The position numbers and the translations under genes are program-made. Of a DNA stretch of 64,000 bases, positions 33,625 to 42,894 are shown piece after piece. The DNA comes from Arthrobacter sp. OV608 (lineage in GTDB: Bacteria; Actinomycetota; Actinomycetes; Actinomycetales; Micrococcaceae): NCBI GenBank assembly GCA_900110595.1, contig FOEZ01000011.1:62001-126000 (forward strand), in the 5' to 3' direction. Position 1 is the first letter of the stretch; every line of letters begins with the position of its first letter. The notes under the pieces are model-generated. The model saw nothing but the letters and a program-made list of their open reading frames with translations, was not told where the DNA came from and made no database searches.

Positions 33625-35871
33625 ATGCGAGATTTTTCCGTCCTGTCCGACGTTGAGTTCGAAGAGCTATGTGCCGACCTACTCCAGACCACTTCAGGAG
33701 TAGCTGTTCGGCGGTACGCGAAAGGAAAAGACAAGGGCAAGGATCTGATTTGGGAGGAACTACCCGGGCAAGGAATTGCGCAATTTAAGCACTACGTTAA
33801 GTCAAATTTTTCCCAACTGCTTGCCGCTGCCAAGGCTGAAGTGCCCAAGGTCAAAAAGAGCAATCCAGCGCGTTACCTGTTCATGACTTCACAATCAACG
33901 GTCGAGACACAGAACAAGCAGGTCTATGACCTGTTCAGTGAATGGATGGTGTCTATTGATGACGTTTGGAATCTTGAAAAGATTGATGACCTTCTCAACG
34001 CAAATCAAGACGTCGAAACACGCCATCTCAAGTTGTGGCTTCACAGCGGGCTTCAACTATTTTGGGCCACCAACAGTGCGCTGCACAACCGATCGCGTGC
34101 CCTTGCTAATCGCGTTAGTGAAGATCTCCCGCGCTTTGTCAAAACACGCGCTTTTGATACCGCAAACAAGACTTTAGATAAAGAAAACGTCTGTCTGATA
34201 GCAGGTGCACCTGGTGTAGGAAAGACGATGCTTTCTCACGCCTTGATCGCCCGTTTGATGGCGGAAGGATTCCTGCCAATCGAGATTTCTGGTGATGTAG
34301 AGGAGGGCTGGGCGGCTCTCGATTTATCAACTAAGCAGGTGTTCTTTTATGACGACTTTCTTGGCGAGTTGGCGCTGAGCGAGCGCCTGTCAAAGAAGGA
34401 GGATAGGCGTCTTGTTAACTTTATTCAAGAGATCTCAAAGAGCGCGCGTCATAAGCTTATTTTAACTACCCGCGAGTATATACTTAAGGATGCGGAGCAT
34501 ACTTATCCGCTACTTCAGAAGATAGAGAAATCCCGCCGTCACGTCTTGGATATGCCTAATTACGATCGAATTGATCGGGGCCGAATCCTCTACAACCACC
34601 TCTACCACTCCTCCCTACCGCAGGAATATAGGGAACAGTTTTCCCTAGGCGCATGGCAGCGGGTCGTCGATCATGATGGATACAGTCCACGTCTCATTGA
34701 GTATGCGACTAGTCAGTTGGCTCTCGGGTTCGACGGACGATACCTAGAAGCTTTCGTCAGCACACTGGATAGTCCTGAGTTGCTATGGAGCAATGCCTTC
34801 GAAAACCATTTGGAGGAGTTCGACCGTGTCGTTCTACAGGTCATGTGCACTCACGGGCGCATTACATATTCTGAATTGGAGGAATCGCTTCGGCCATATG
34901 ATTCCTCTGTCGGCCCGATCACCGAGCGACGCATCAATCGATCTCTGAAGACCTTGGACGGGACTTTTCTCCGAACTTCGAAAATCCTCGATCAGATCTA
35001 CGTTTCATTCCATAGCCCGGCCGTTCGCGAGTTCCTACTAGAAGTCCTGCGAACTGATCGCCTGGCCCTAAGAACCGTCATCGACCGAGCTGTTTCAACA
35101 AGCCAGGTTATTCGTTTGGCCCAGGCCGGTTCTGGGCACTTGTCCTACAATAGACTAAACCGCAAGCTTGAACCTTCGAAACCTCAGCCGATTCCTCTTC
35201 ATCTCGTGCGAGACAACGTTTCAAAAGCGATCCAACGACTCCTACCCTTGGATGACTTGATTAGTTCTACCGAAAAAGAGAAGGTCGATCGGGAACGTGA
35301 CCTTTCCGAACTCGCCACCCTGCATGCTGAATTGTCGCTCGCCGAATCCTGGTGGGCTTCACAACTAACCGCGGTGGCGGGAATCTGGAACGAAAGTATC
35401 GGAACACCAACCGCCATCAAGAACATTCTTGAGTTTGCAACCGGTCGCCCTGGCTTCGAGGAACTTAGGCCCAAACTTGAGGAGGCCGCACGTGAAGCTC
35501 TCATGGCCGCACAGATCAATGATGACGAGGAGTGGGACATCGCCTTTGCTGTCTTTACGGATTTACTAGGCAGCGAGATTCCTGGCTCGCTTATAGATGA
35601 ATTCGAGGTATACCTCTACGATGCAATCGCGACTCAGGGCATGAATCTAACCAACATCGATGAATTAATGTCAATGGCATCAAATCTTGGTTTGTCGGCG
35701 GCCGTGGAGGATCTGGAGGAGCACGCGAGGACTATCTATGAGTATGAACAGATCATGGAAGAGGACCGCGAAGGATGGTCGAGCAAGACTATCCAAAACG
35801 ACGGAACTGACGCCGCGTTGCGGTCTTTGTTCGATCGGTTCCGACCTGCGCCTTCAGAATTCGACGCATGA
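33625..35871 (+). CDS. Mrr-like nuclease fused to a STAND NTPase (nSTAND3-type), antiphage candidate
   Basis: 748 aa; start at MRDFSVLSDVEFEELCADLL. Residues about 1-100 are an Mrr-like PD-(D/E)xK nuclease (GKDKGKDLIWEE with the catalytic Asp, GIAQFKHY as the Q-x-K motif). A P-loop NTPase follows: VCLIAGAPGVGKTMLSHAL (Walker A), QVFFYDDFLGELAL (Walker B) and ILTTREYIL (sensor), matching the nSTAND3 family. The C-terminal 350 residues are helical and would act as sensor; no TPR pattern is obvious. Nuclease-STAND fusions are known antiviral (Avs-like) proteins that degrade DNA on phage recognition. AT-richer than its neighbours, suggesting transfer. Confidence 0.75.
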   Translation: MRDFSVLSDVEFEELCADLLQTTSGVAVRRYAKGKDKGKDLIWEELPGQGIAQFKHYVKSNFSQLLAAAKAEVPKVKKSNPARYLFMTSQSTVETQNKQVYDLFSEWMVSIDDVWNLEKIDDLLNANQDVETRHLKLWLHSGLQLFWATNSALHNRSRALANRVSEDLPRFVKTRAFDTANKTLDKENVCLIAGAPGVGKTMLSHALIARLMAEGFLPIEISGDVEEGWAALDLSTKQVFFYDDFLGELALSERLSKKEDRRLVNFIQEISKSARHKLILTTREYILKDAEHTYPLLQKIEKSRRHVLDMPNYDRIDRGRILYNHLYHSSLPQEYREQFSLGAWQRVVDHDGYSPRLIEYATSQLALGFDGRYLEAFVSTLDSPELLWSNAFENHLEEFDRVVLQVMCTHGRITYSELEESLRPYDSSVGPITERRINRSLKTLDGTFLRTSKILDQIYVSFHSPAVREFLLEVLRTDRLALRTVIDRAVSTSQVIRLAQAGSGHLSYNRLNRKLEPSKPQPIPLHLVRDNVSKAIQRLLPLDDLISSTEKEKVDRERDLSELATLHAELSLAESWWASQLTAVAGIWNESIGTPTAIKNILEFATGRPGFEELRPKLEEAAREALMAAQINDDEEWDIAFAVFTDLLGSEIPGSLIDEFEVYLYDAIATQGMNLTNIDELMSMASNLGLSAAVEDLEEHARTIYEYEQIMEEDREGWSSKTIQNDGTDAALRSLFDRFRPAPSEFDA

Positions 35872-36154
35872 TGTCGTCTACCTTGATTGCCCTAGGGCGG
35901 TCCCCGCTGGTACTGCCACCAATACACAGCTGGAGCCGCTTAGCCTGACGGAATCGCCATCACCGGCCTCTAGGACACTGGGCAGAGAAGATGCTACGAG
36001 AACTACCCTCCACGACTTGGGTTTTTCCGGAAGTCAGAGTCGGGTTCCAGGAGCTACGCTGTGCTGAATCTTTGCTACTCACCAGTGATCCGTCGGCTCC
36101 TATCCAATGCGTGCAACAAATGTCCCCTCCGGGACTAAGGAGTCGCTGTTTGTA

Positions 36155-37936
36155 TTACGACGATTCCGTGGATGGTTGTTCTTGCTGCCCACCGAACAAC
36201 CACTTATGCACGTCAAAATTGGGGTCGTGATCCCCGGCCAGAAGTCGCTGCTCCCAAAGTAGTACCGCTTCATCACCCGGGCATTCCTCCACGGCGTACG
36301 CAGCCAACCTGGTTGCCGCGTGGTGGTCCCCGGCCGCTTCCATCTGATCGGCCGCTTCAATTTGAATCAAGGTGTCAATGGCTGCAGGCAACGGAGCCTC
36401 CTTTCCCTGGACGCGAGCAGCGCGGCGCGAATCCGCCAACGCTAACCACTGCTCTACTGTCCATTCAGGTGGCCGGTAATCCGAAAGAAATGCAACGGTT
36501 TGGGCGATAGCTGAGGGTCTCTCCAGTACTGATTCGTACCTCTTTAGAAACTCCCCCACCTCTGACCCATGATCCGCAGGATTCGTGACCTGGTGCCAGA
36601 GTACGTAGATGGCGATGAGGGCTGTCCTTTCCTCTCCGTCTGGAAGACCGGGAACCAGCTCCTCGATTTTGGTCACCACCTTGGTGAGATTGAATCCTTC
36701 ACTCCTGCCAGCCCGCCAGTCGATGATGGCTTCCGCCACGGCAGAAAATCTCTTGAGGGCTGACTTGGCGTCGAGCTGCTCGTGCTGCCAGATCCAATAT
36801 TGAGGGGCAAGTTCCATCTGGATGACTCCTGGCAGGGAATCCGTATAGTCCCAAGGTGCAGATTCTTCCGCTGGCGTCGCTTGGACAAACTGCCTGACCA
36901 CGTGACGCAGCAGACGCCAGAGACCAGACAAAGTAAGGACCTGCCGAAGCCTTGGTTCGAAAGCCGTTTCTGCTCCATCGGTGTGTACCCAAGCTTCCTG
37001 ACTAAGATTCTCCAGAACGTGGCTTCTCCTAGAACGGATGTCGTAGGCGATGCTCAGCATCCGCTCGATATCAGCCGAACGCGGAGGCCTCACTGCCCCA
37101 GTCGCGTCCCCGCGGTAGAAGTCAGGCGAGATCCTAGCGAGCGTTGAGGAGATGAAACGGCGCTTTAGACCTGCACGGTCAGCCATCAGCACCGCTTCGC
37201 GGATGTTTGCCTTCTCCTCCTCGGCCAAGTCCATTAGTGCTGCGTCCATGATCTTGCGTTTGGAAGGGTCGTACCGGTCCCAAGTAGTAGGCGCCGCCAG
37301 AGAGTCCACCGAAAGAGATTCGAGGGCTGCAACGAGGTCCGTATATGCCCCTGTTGGATCATCTAAGGCCCTCCGAGTTGCATCCACTGAGTTGCGGATA
37401 GCCCTCATGACGCGAGCAAAATCAGCGCGTGGGAGCTGCAACAGGGCCTGCATGAAGCTTTTGAGCTCATCCCAGCTCTCCGGGCCGATAACTTGTCCGG
37501 AAGTAAAGAGCTGTGGAAATAAGCTGGAAGCTCCGCTACTGTGACCGCGAGGACCAGCAATCAGAATTAGCCGGCGTGCCTGATCGTAGTCCCGTTCAAA
37601 CGTCCGGTTGAGGGAAAAAGTCATCACGTAGGCAACGTCGTCAAGGAGCTCGTCACCTCCCGTGGCGACCAAGATCGAGTCTCTCCCGTGCCAATCTTGG
37701 GCCTCAAGCCTGTCCACTGCTTCCATGGTGACAGTCGCCATGTCCGTGATTCCTGTGGAAAAGTGGACCGTCCCCACCGGCAAGTGAATTGCGGGAGCAA
37801 ACGGGAACGACACGTTGGTGTAGAAAGTCCTTCTATGAGTATTCTCTTTCAGCGCAACTTCTGAGCGAAAGTAGCGTCCAGAGGCGATCTGCAGCATCAG
37901 CTGCCCTCGAAACGTCTCCGATTTTTTCTTAGCCAT
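36155..37936 (-). CDS. Unrecognised 593-aa partner of a large PD-(D/E)xK protein
   Basis: Starts MAKKKSETFRGQLMLQIASG; the ATG at 37936 overlaps the end of the upstream 1249-aa gene by eight bases, which indicates coupled translation and fixes the start. The N-terminal 180 residues are beta-rich (RRTFYTNVSFPFAPAIHLP, TVHFSTGITDMATVTMEAVD), suggestive of a modulated sandwich or protease-like fold, and the remainder is helical (RRFISSTLARISPDFYRG, IEELVPGLPDGEERTALIAI, AAGDHHAATRLAAYAVEECP with a TPR-like look). No catalytic motif or family recognised. With its partner it forms a two-gene system in a defence-like neighbourhood. Confidence 0.7.
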   Translation of the reverse strand: MAKKKSETFRGQLMLQIASGRYFRSEVALKENTHRRTFYTNVSFPFAPAIHLPVGTVHFSTGITDMATVTMEAVDRLEAQDWHGRDSILVATGGDELLDDVAYVMTFSLNRTFERDYDQARRLILIAGPRGHSSGASSLFPQLFTSGQVIGPESWDELKSFMQALLQLPRADFARVMRAIRNSVDATRRALDDPTGAYTDLVAALESLSVDSLAAPTTWDRYDPSKRKIMDAALMDLAEEEKANIREAVLMADRAGLKRRFISSTLARISPDFYRGDATGAVRPPRSADIERMLSIAYDIRSRRSHVLENLSQEAWVHTDGAETAFEPRLRQVLTLSGLWRLLRHVVRQFVQATPAEESAPWDYTDSLPGVIQMELAPQYWIWQHEQLDAKSALKRFSAVAEAIIDWRAGRSEGFNLTKVVTKIEELVPGLPDGEERTALIAIYVLWHQVTNPADHGSEVGEFLKRYESVLERPSAIAQTVAFLSDYRPPEWTVEQWLALADSRRAARVQGKEAPLPAAIDTLIQIEAADQMEAAGDHHAATRLAAYAVEECPGDEAVLLWEQRLLAGDHDPNFDVHKWLFGGQQEQPSTESS

Positions 37937-40900
37937 GGGCGCCACTCGACAACCAGGGACGTAAATATTCCTCAAGGGTCAGCACCGGAAATTTCTCGTT
38001 CACGAAGCCAGCCGGAGCCACTTTACGGGTCACGAAAACGGTGGAGAGGCAATAAGCAGATCCGTCCATCGACGGCTCCAAGCCAAGTTTGACAGCGATT
38101 TGGTCTATGAACGGCTTCAGTTCGGCTTCCTTCCGGGCCAGTTGAGTCGAGTAAGAGGGCTTGGTTTTGCCTCTTGAGTTTGTGGAATCCCTGAAGAAGG
38201 TTCGCAGCTGCCGTGCGGTTTCGGCCACGGCGTGTACGGAGGCAGGGTCCTTTGCTTCGATGAGCCAGATGGTATTTTCGCCGGGCTTCGCGGCGACGAG
38301 GTCGATCTCAGTCGTGAGCGTTGGGACTCCGAGCCGTCTGTGGTCTCCGGCCTTCACACGCGCAATGGTTCTGAAGCCCAGATTCTTCAATTCATTCTCA
38401 AGCGTCTTTTCGAAGTGTTTGTTACGTAGGTCCCGGATACGTTCGAGGGCTTTTCCTACCTCCGGCGGGATTCCGTCTGTCCATGGCAGTACGCCTTGGG
38501 ACAGGTGGTTGTTGTAGACGCTGAGGCTTGTCATCAAATATTGCGGGGCTATTAGGAGGCTGCCAGCGTCGGATCGGACGATGGGCTGAACCAAGAGTCG
38601 GTGGCGCCTGGTTCTGGTCTGCCAAGGTTCCCAGTCAGATTTTTGGAACTCTCCCGTGGTGCTGACTAAGAGCTTTAGCGCTCGGCTGTACCGATCCTGT
38701 CGGGCCCCGGTGGTGTCGTTGGCCTCTGCGCAGATCCAGTCGATTACCTCAGTCTCGTAACCCGTTCCGACACTGCTGCCTTGTGCAAAAGAATCCCATC
38801 GGACAAGGGCGGTTAGAACGTGGAAGATGTCCTCTACGCTTGCGCCTTCTGTTTCGAGCATGGCCTGATTGAGTTCGACCATGGAGACCGGCGATTCTGT
38901 TACCGATGATTTCCCTGGATTGAGACTGACGCCGGCTGAAGCTTTGTCCATGGCCTGGACGTTAAGCACCCAGGAGCCCGGTGCTGGCTGTTCGTCCTGT
39001 TCGAATTTGATCTCGTACGCGTGGGTGATTTCGATGGTGAAAGGGGCGACCTTATGATGTAGGCGCTCACTGATGGTCGTCATGGTCCGGTATGCATTGG
39101 CTGCTGCAAGAAGTCCGCTCCATCTCCGGCTCGTTATCGGAAGGGGCGGGCCGTCAGCGCCGGTGCTGCGCAGCGATGCCTCGACGATGATTTCGTTGCA
39201 CTGTCGGAGCATTAGCGTGTCGCCCATGGCTTCTGCCATTCGTTCTTGAGGATCCCATGTGACGGGTAGGTGGGCGGCTACCCTGCTGAGGTCCTCTCGC
39301 TGGCGGGTGCCGTCGTACATGACTCGGTTGAGCTGCTCTAGACCGGTCTCAAGTATCTCTTGTTTATCGTGGGCGCGAATGCGTTCATTGAGCGCGGCCA
39401 GGGCAAGAGGTGCGAGGTGTTGCTGCACGAGCCTGTTGGCGTCATGGCCCCGGTATGTCCCAGGTTCGACGTCACTGGCAGCTAATTTTCGAGCTGATGC
39501 TGCGATCGTAGCTGATTCGTCTGCGGGGTCTAGGCTCCATGCCGAAGCTAGATGGTGGAGAGTGGTCCTCGATCGAGCAGTTTCCAGGATCAAGAACGGC
39601 TTGTTCGAAAGCCAGTCCTCCCTGAGGTCTGTAATTACGTCACTTTGAAGGTTAAGTGACCCAAGCAAACCTACAAAGGCATCTGCTGTTACTCGGTTCG
39701 CGGCCCGCGGATCACCGTCAGCCAATTCGACAAATCTTTCAACATCTATTGCCCATTGGAAATTCCGTTCACCCGTTGTGCTTTCTTCATCAAGGGGGCT
39801 GAACTCTATGATTGATTGATCAGGTTCAACACGCGAGTCAGATTTGATTGCTTGAAGTACCAGTCGATAGCCAGTCGCTTCGGAGTGAGAATGCGCTTGT
39901 TCCCATCTCTCTCGGATAGCGTCAAAAGCAAATACTAGGCCCCCGCAGAAGCCGAAAAGGAATTCATAGTGCTCCGGTGGGCTCCAGGACGGAATTGACC
40001 TAATGATTGCTACTGGTGGATTCGTTAGCGCTAGCGACCAGCCCACCACGGGAGGTGCCTGATGGAGGCCGGTCAGGGGATCGTAGCGTCCATACTGCTG
40101 CTGGATTGCTATCGTTGCCACACCGCGGGCAGTTAATTCGGCGACCTGTGTATCCCTTAAAGGTGGAAGGCCGGTAGCATGCAGCGCTTCCTCAAGTGAC
40201 GAGAGCTCATATGCGCGCTCCCATTCCGCGTCCCCGGCATGGGCTTCGAAGTAAAAGAAGGAGGGGGCAATGCCCCCGGCGAAGAAAGACTTACCGTTAG
40301 CCCTCCATGGCTCCCAGTAGTTAATGGCTTCCCACCCGAAATTCTCTGGAAAGCTTGGATCGCTCAGGTCGCGTGCAAAGAGATACAGGTCATCTTCGTC
40401 TTTTGCAGTTTCAGCGATCCACGTCAGGTCTTCTAACGCCAGTGTCGCCGAGCCTTTTTTCTGGGGTACGGCGAGATGGCCGGCGGCAGCAAAGATAACA
40501 AGCGGAACTATTTCAGTGTCTGCCGTGAGCGTGAGCTCTCCCCCACCGGCGAGGGCGACGACAACGGGCTCGTCACTGCCTGAAACTTTCTTCGCAAGCC
40601 TGTCGCTCGCAAATGATCGGCTCTGTGGCAAGAAATCTTCTACTTGCACCATGGAAACAGCAATTGCCGTATTCGTATTCACTGGCAGGATCCATTGGAT
40701 CTCCTGTCCAGTCAACGCAAAGTTACCTGCCCGTTTCGGCGCACCTTCGTACAATGACTTGGAGAACCTCCAGAGCGCCTTCCGCACTGCATTTAGACTT
40801 GAGATGCGCAAAGCACGGCGAGCTTCCGGGTTCTGCTTGACAGTACCAACTAATTCGGACACTGCAGCCCCCACAATCTCCGGAACGTAAGCGGGAGGCA

Positions 40901-41678
40901 GCCACCGGTCAGGTAGTCCCGGCGTTCTGTACCTCAAGTACCAACCAAACGGGCTGTTCGGACTTGAAGGATCAAAGTTCGCGTTATCCGATGATCTGGT
41001 CATCCACTCGAGAGCAGCAGCATCTCCTTCCTTGAGCTCAAACGTCGTCAAGGGGTCTCGAGAAATTAGGGCTTTAGCTGCTTCCACCTCCTCCACAGGA
41101 AGAACAATCTCGTCCCGCAACTCTAGGTTCGGAGCAGGTTTGAATGAAGACGAGAGTCCGTTGGTCGCAGTGTGCGCCCAGTTGTAGGCCACTCGGATGA
41201 CATTCTCGAGACCAAACCCATGCTTCCTCATGAGAAATGGGTCAAGGGCCTCTGCTAAACGCAGCGCACGAGACAGATCAGCTAAAGGGCGCTCCGTGGC
41301 CCCAGGTACAACATGCCGCAGATCATCGCCGACCCGAACGAATAGTGATTCAGACGGGTCCTTAGGAATGAAATCCTCCTGAACACCATCAATTCCTGAA
41401 GCCTCTGCTGCCTGATCGACGACTTCTTGAACTGATGTAAGCGGAGTAGACAGAGTGGTATGCGCGATAGAGCGGGCACGGAGGGCGGCCGCGAGGGCGC
41501 TACCAACGGAAACAGAGCGGTGGCGCGCCGACGGCGACGACGCTGCTGCGAATAAAAGACACCACAATTCGTCTGCGTTGAAACTACTCATTGAGCGGGC
41601 CAGAGGATCTAGCCGATCCAAGCCGCTCCGTCGCTGTTTTCTTGGCTTTCCAGCTTTATTTCGCCCCATAGAGAACAT
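37929..41678 (-). CDS. Large protein with C-terminal PD-(D/E)xK nuclease, candidate defence effector
   Basis: 1249 aa, no membrane segment. The first 1050 residues match nothing I know; they alternate helical and strand-rich parts, with aromatic-rich blocks such as GWYLRYRTPGLPDRWLPPAY and FFYFEAHAGDAEWERAYELS. The C-terminal 170 residues are a textbook PD-(D/E)xK fold: helix with Glu (TLENELKNLGFRTIARV), TTEIDLVAAKPGENTIWLIE with the Asp, and IEAKD supplying E-x-K. It is followed by the coupled 593-aa gene. The nuclease is inferred to act on DNA; the long N-terminus would be sensor or targeting domain. The second in-frame ATG (MGRNKAGK) is an alternative start. Confidence 0.75.
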   Translation of the reverse strand: MFSMGRNKAGKPRKQRRSGLDRLDPLARSMSSFNADELWCLLFAAASSPSARHRSVSVGSALAAALRARSIAHTTLSTPLTSVQEVVDQAAEASGIDGVQEDFIPKDPSESLFVRVGDDLRHVVPGATERPLADLSRALRLAEALDPFLMRKHGFGLENVIRVAYNWAHTATNGLSSSFKPAPNLELRDEIVLPVEEVEAAKALISRDPLTTFELKEGDAAALEWMTRSSDNANFDPSSPNSPFGWYLRYRTPGLPDRWLPPAYVPEIVGAAVSELVGTVKQNPEARRALRISSLNAVRKALWRFSKSLYEGAPKRAGNFALTGQEIQWILPVNTNTAIAVSMVQVEDFLPQSRSFASDRLAKKVSGSDEPVVVALAGGGELTLTADTEIVPLVIFAAAGHLAVPQKKGSATLALEDLTWIAETAKDEDDLYLFARDLSDPSFPENFGWEAINYWEPWRANGKSFFAGGIAPSFFYFEAHAGDAEWERAYELSSLEEALHATGLPPLRDTQVAELTARGVATIAIQQQYGRYDPLTGLHQAPPVVGWSLALTNPPVAIIRSIPSWSPPEHYEFLFGFCGGLVFAFDAIRERWEQAHSHSEATGYRLVLQAIKSDSRVEPDQSIIEFSPLDEESTTGERNFQWAIDVERFVELADGDPRAANRVTADAFVGLLGSLNLQSDVITDLREDWLSNKPFLILETARSRTTLHHLASAWSLDPADESATIAASARKLAASDVEPGTYRGHDANRLVQQHLAPLALAALNERIRAHDKQEILETGLEQLNRVMYDGTRQREDLSRVAAHLPVTWDPQERMAEAMGDTLMLRQCNEIIVEASLRSTGADGPPLPITSRRWSGLLAAANAYRTMTTISERLHHKVAPFTIEITHAYEIKFEQDEQPAPGSWVLNVQAMDKASAGVSLNPGKSSVTESPVSMVELNQAMLETEGASVEDIFHVLTALVRWDSFAQGSSVGTGYETEVIDWICAEANDTTGARQDRYSRALKLLVSTTGEFQKSDWEPWQTRTRRHRLLVQPIVRSDAGSLLIAPQYLMTSLSVYNNHLSQGVLPWTDGIPPEVGKALERIRDLRNKHFEKTLENELKNLGFRTIARVKAGDHRRLGVPTLTTEIDLVAAKPGENTIWLIEAKDPASVHAVAETARQLRTFFRDSTNSRGKTKPSYSTQLARKEAELKPFIDQIAVKLGLEPSMDGSAYCLSTVFVTRKVAPAGFVNEKFPVLTLEEYLRPWLSSGAHG

Positions 41679-41778
41679 TCAAGCCGATGGAGGCCTCGAT
41701 GCTTGTCAACGTGTCGGGTGTCCGTGTGTTGCGGTACCCCCAAGCGCAGACCGTGGGGCCGGAAGGCAACGCATCTGA

Positions 41779-42203
41779 CTACAGTTCTCTACTTCGCTCG
41801 GGAATCTCCACGTCCTCATCCTTGAACACATCCCGGCCCGACACATGCCGCCAGACAACGTGGTCCAGCCTTCTGGCTTCGATCGGGTACAGCTCTGCGA
41901 CCTGCCTAATCAGGTCTGCAGCCTCAGAAGTGCTCAGTTCCCGCTCCCCCAGCTCCGCATGCTCCTTGATAAACCTAATCACCATGCGATCAGGCTTTAC
42001 CGACTGGAAGCCGGCCAGGATGAGCAGGTAGTTGTAGTCACCCCAGACCGCTGACTGGGCAGGTGCAGCCAGGCGTCCTTCAGCGCCTTCAGTTCCTTGT
42101 CTTCTGCGTACGCCCGGTGCAGGTGGTCCCGCGTCGTGTAGCCCAGCTCGTGGAGCTTCTCTGCGGCCTGGCGGATGACCTCGGCCTTCAGAGGGGCGTT
42201 CAT
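41779..42203 (-). pseudogene. Small hypothetical gene split by a single-base frameshift
   Basis: The first part reads MNAPLKAEVIRQAAEKLHEL and continues to DAWLHLP. After a shift near 42058-42065 the other frame continues as WGDYNYLLILAGFQSVKPDR and then MVIRFIKEHAELGERELSTS to the stop at 41779. Both halves have the same codon bias and together give an ordinary protein of about 140 aa. The simplest reading is loss of one C in a CCC run. A sequencing error or a programmed -1 shift cannot be excluded. Family unknown. Confidence 0.5.
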
Positions 42204-42355
42204 TCTTGTGTGTGCCGCGGGCCTGTAAAGTAGTGAGACACCGCGAACAGGCTGGTGAGTCGCCTTAGCGGAAGGTTCCCCTGCTATTTATCGGCCGCGT
42301 CCAGCCCCGCTGATTTCGTTGGATCACCACCAAGTGTGACGTTTGGACTTGCCAT

Positions 42356-42523
42356 TTGCCTAGTAGCCTTCGGAGTCTGCAACAGCATTGCTCTATCCAA
42401 GCGGAATGTTTAGAACCTTCGCGGTCTTTCTTTATTGGTGCTGCTATAGCCGCAGTGGCCGCTGTGATTTTGGGCATTCTGGTAGTCAATCAGTTCATCA
42501 CCGACTTCAACATGGGCGCGTAG
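42356..42523 (+). CDS. Possible small single-helix membrane peptide, start unresolved
   Basis: A frame ending at TAG 42521-42523 encodes SFFIGAAIAAVAAVILGILV and ends NQFITDFNMGA, a typical short membrane peptide. No good start exists: TTG 42356 has no ribosome site. An ATG at about 42409 (MFRTFA) lies in another frame just before the helix, so a small gene may have been frameshifted. Position just upstream of Lsr2. Confidence 0.25.
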   Translation: MPSSLRSLQQHCSIQAECLEPSRSFFIGAAIAAVAAVILGILVVNQFITDFNMGA

Positions 42524-42539
42524 GCAGTAGGCTTATTTC

Positions 42540-42878
42540 ATGGCGAGCAAAACAGTAGTGATTCTTTCCGACGACCTGGACGGCTCGGAAGCCAGCGAAA
42601 CTATTCGATTCGCACTCGATAACAGCGAGTACGAGATCGATCTGAATGAAGGCCACGCCAATGAACTGCGGCAGGCTCTCGAGCGTTTTACCAATGCCGG
42701 ACGCAGGCTATCCGGCGGACGCGGCGGTCGCGCTTCAGCTTCCAGCCGTAAAACGTCCTCACAAGGCGGGCCGGACGCTAAGGCCATTCGCCAGTGGGCT
42801 GCTCAGAATGGCATCTCGGTGAATACTCGCGGTCGAATCCAGGCCGAAGTCGTGGAGAAGTACGAAGCAGCTCACTAA
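42540..42878 (+). CDS. lsr2: Lsr2-family nucleoid-associated protein
   Basis: 112 aa starting MASKTVVILSDDLDGSEASE. The N-terminal dimerisation domain (IRFALDNSEYEIDLNEGHAN, LRQALERFTNAGRRL), a Gly/Arg/Ser linker and the C-terminal AT-hook-like domain (IRQWAAQNGISVNTRGRIQA then EVVEKYEAAH, with the RGR DNA-binding loop) make this a complete Lsr2. Lsr2 is the actinobacterial H-NS analogue that silences AT-rich acquired DNA. Here it sits inside accessory DNA, so it is probably an extra copy that acts on this island, besides a chromosomal one (inference). Confidence 0.9.
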   Translation: MASKTVVILSDDLDGSEASETIRFALDNSEYEIDLNEGHANELRQALERFTNAGRRLSGGRGGRASASSRKTSSQGGPDAKAIRQWAAQNGISVNTRGRIQAEVVEKYEAAH

Positions 42879-42894
42879 CGAAAAAGGAGCGAGT

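Noticed and set aside
33361..35990. Short similar stretches on both sides of the STAND gene (about 33390-33470 and 35890-35960) suggesting duplicated target sequence
   Set aside because: Similarity is patchy and may reflect codon bias of two unrelated remnants; not strong enough to call a flanking repeat without alignment.
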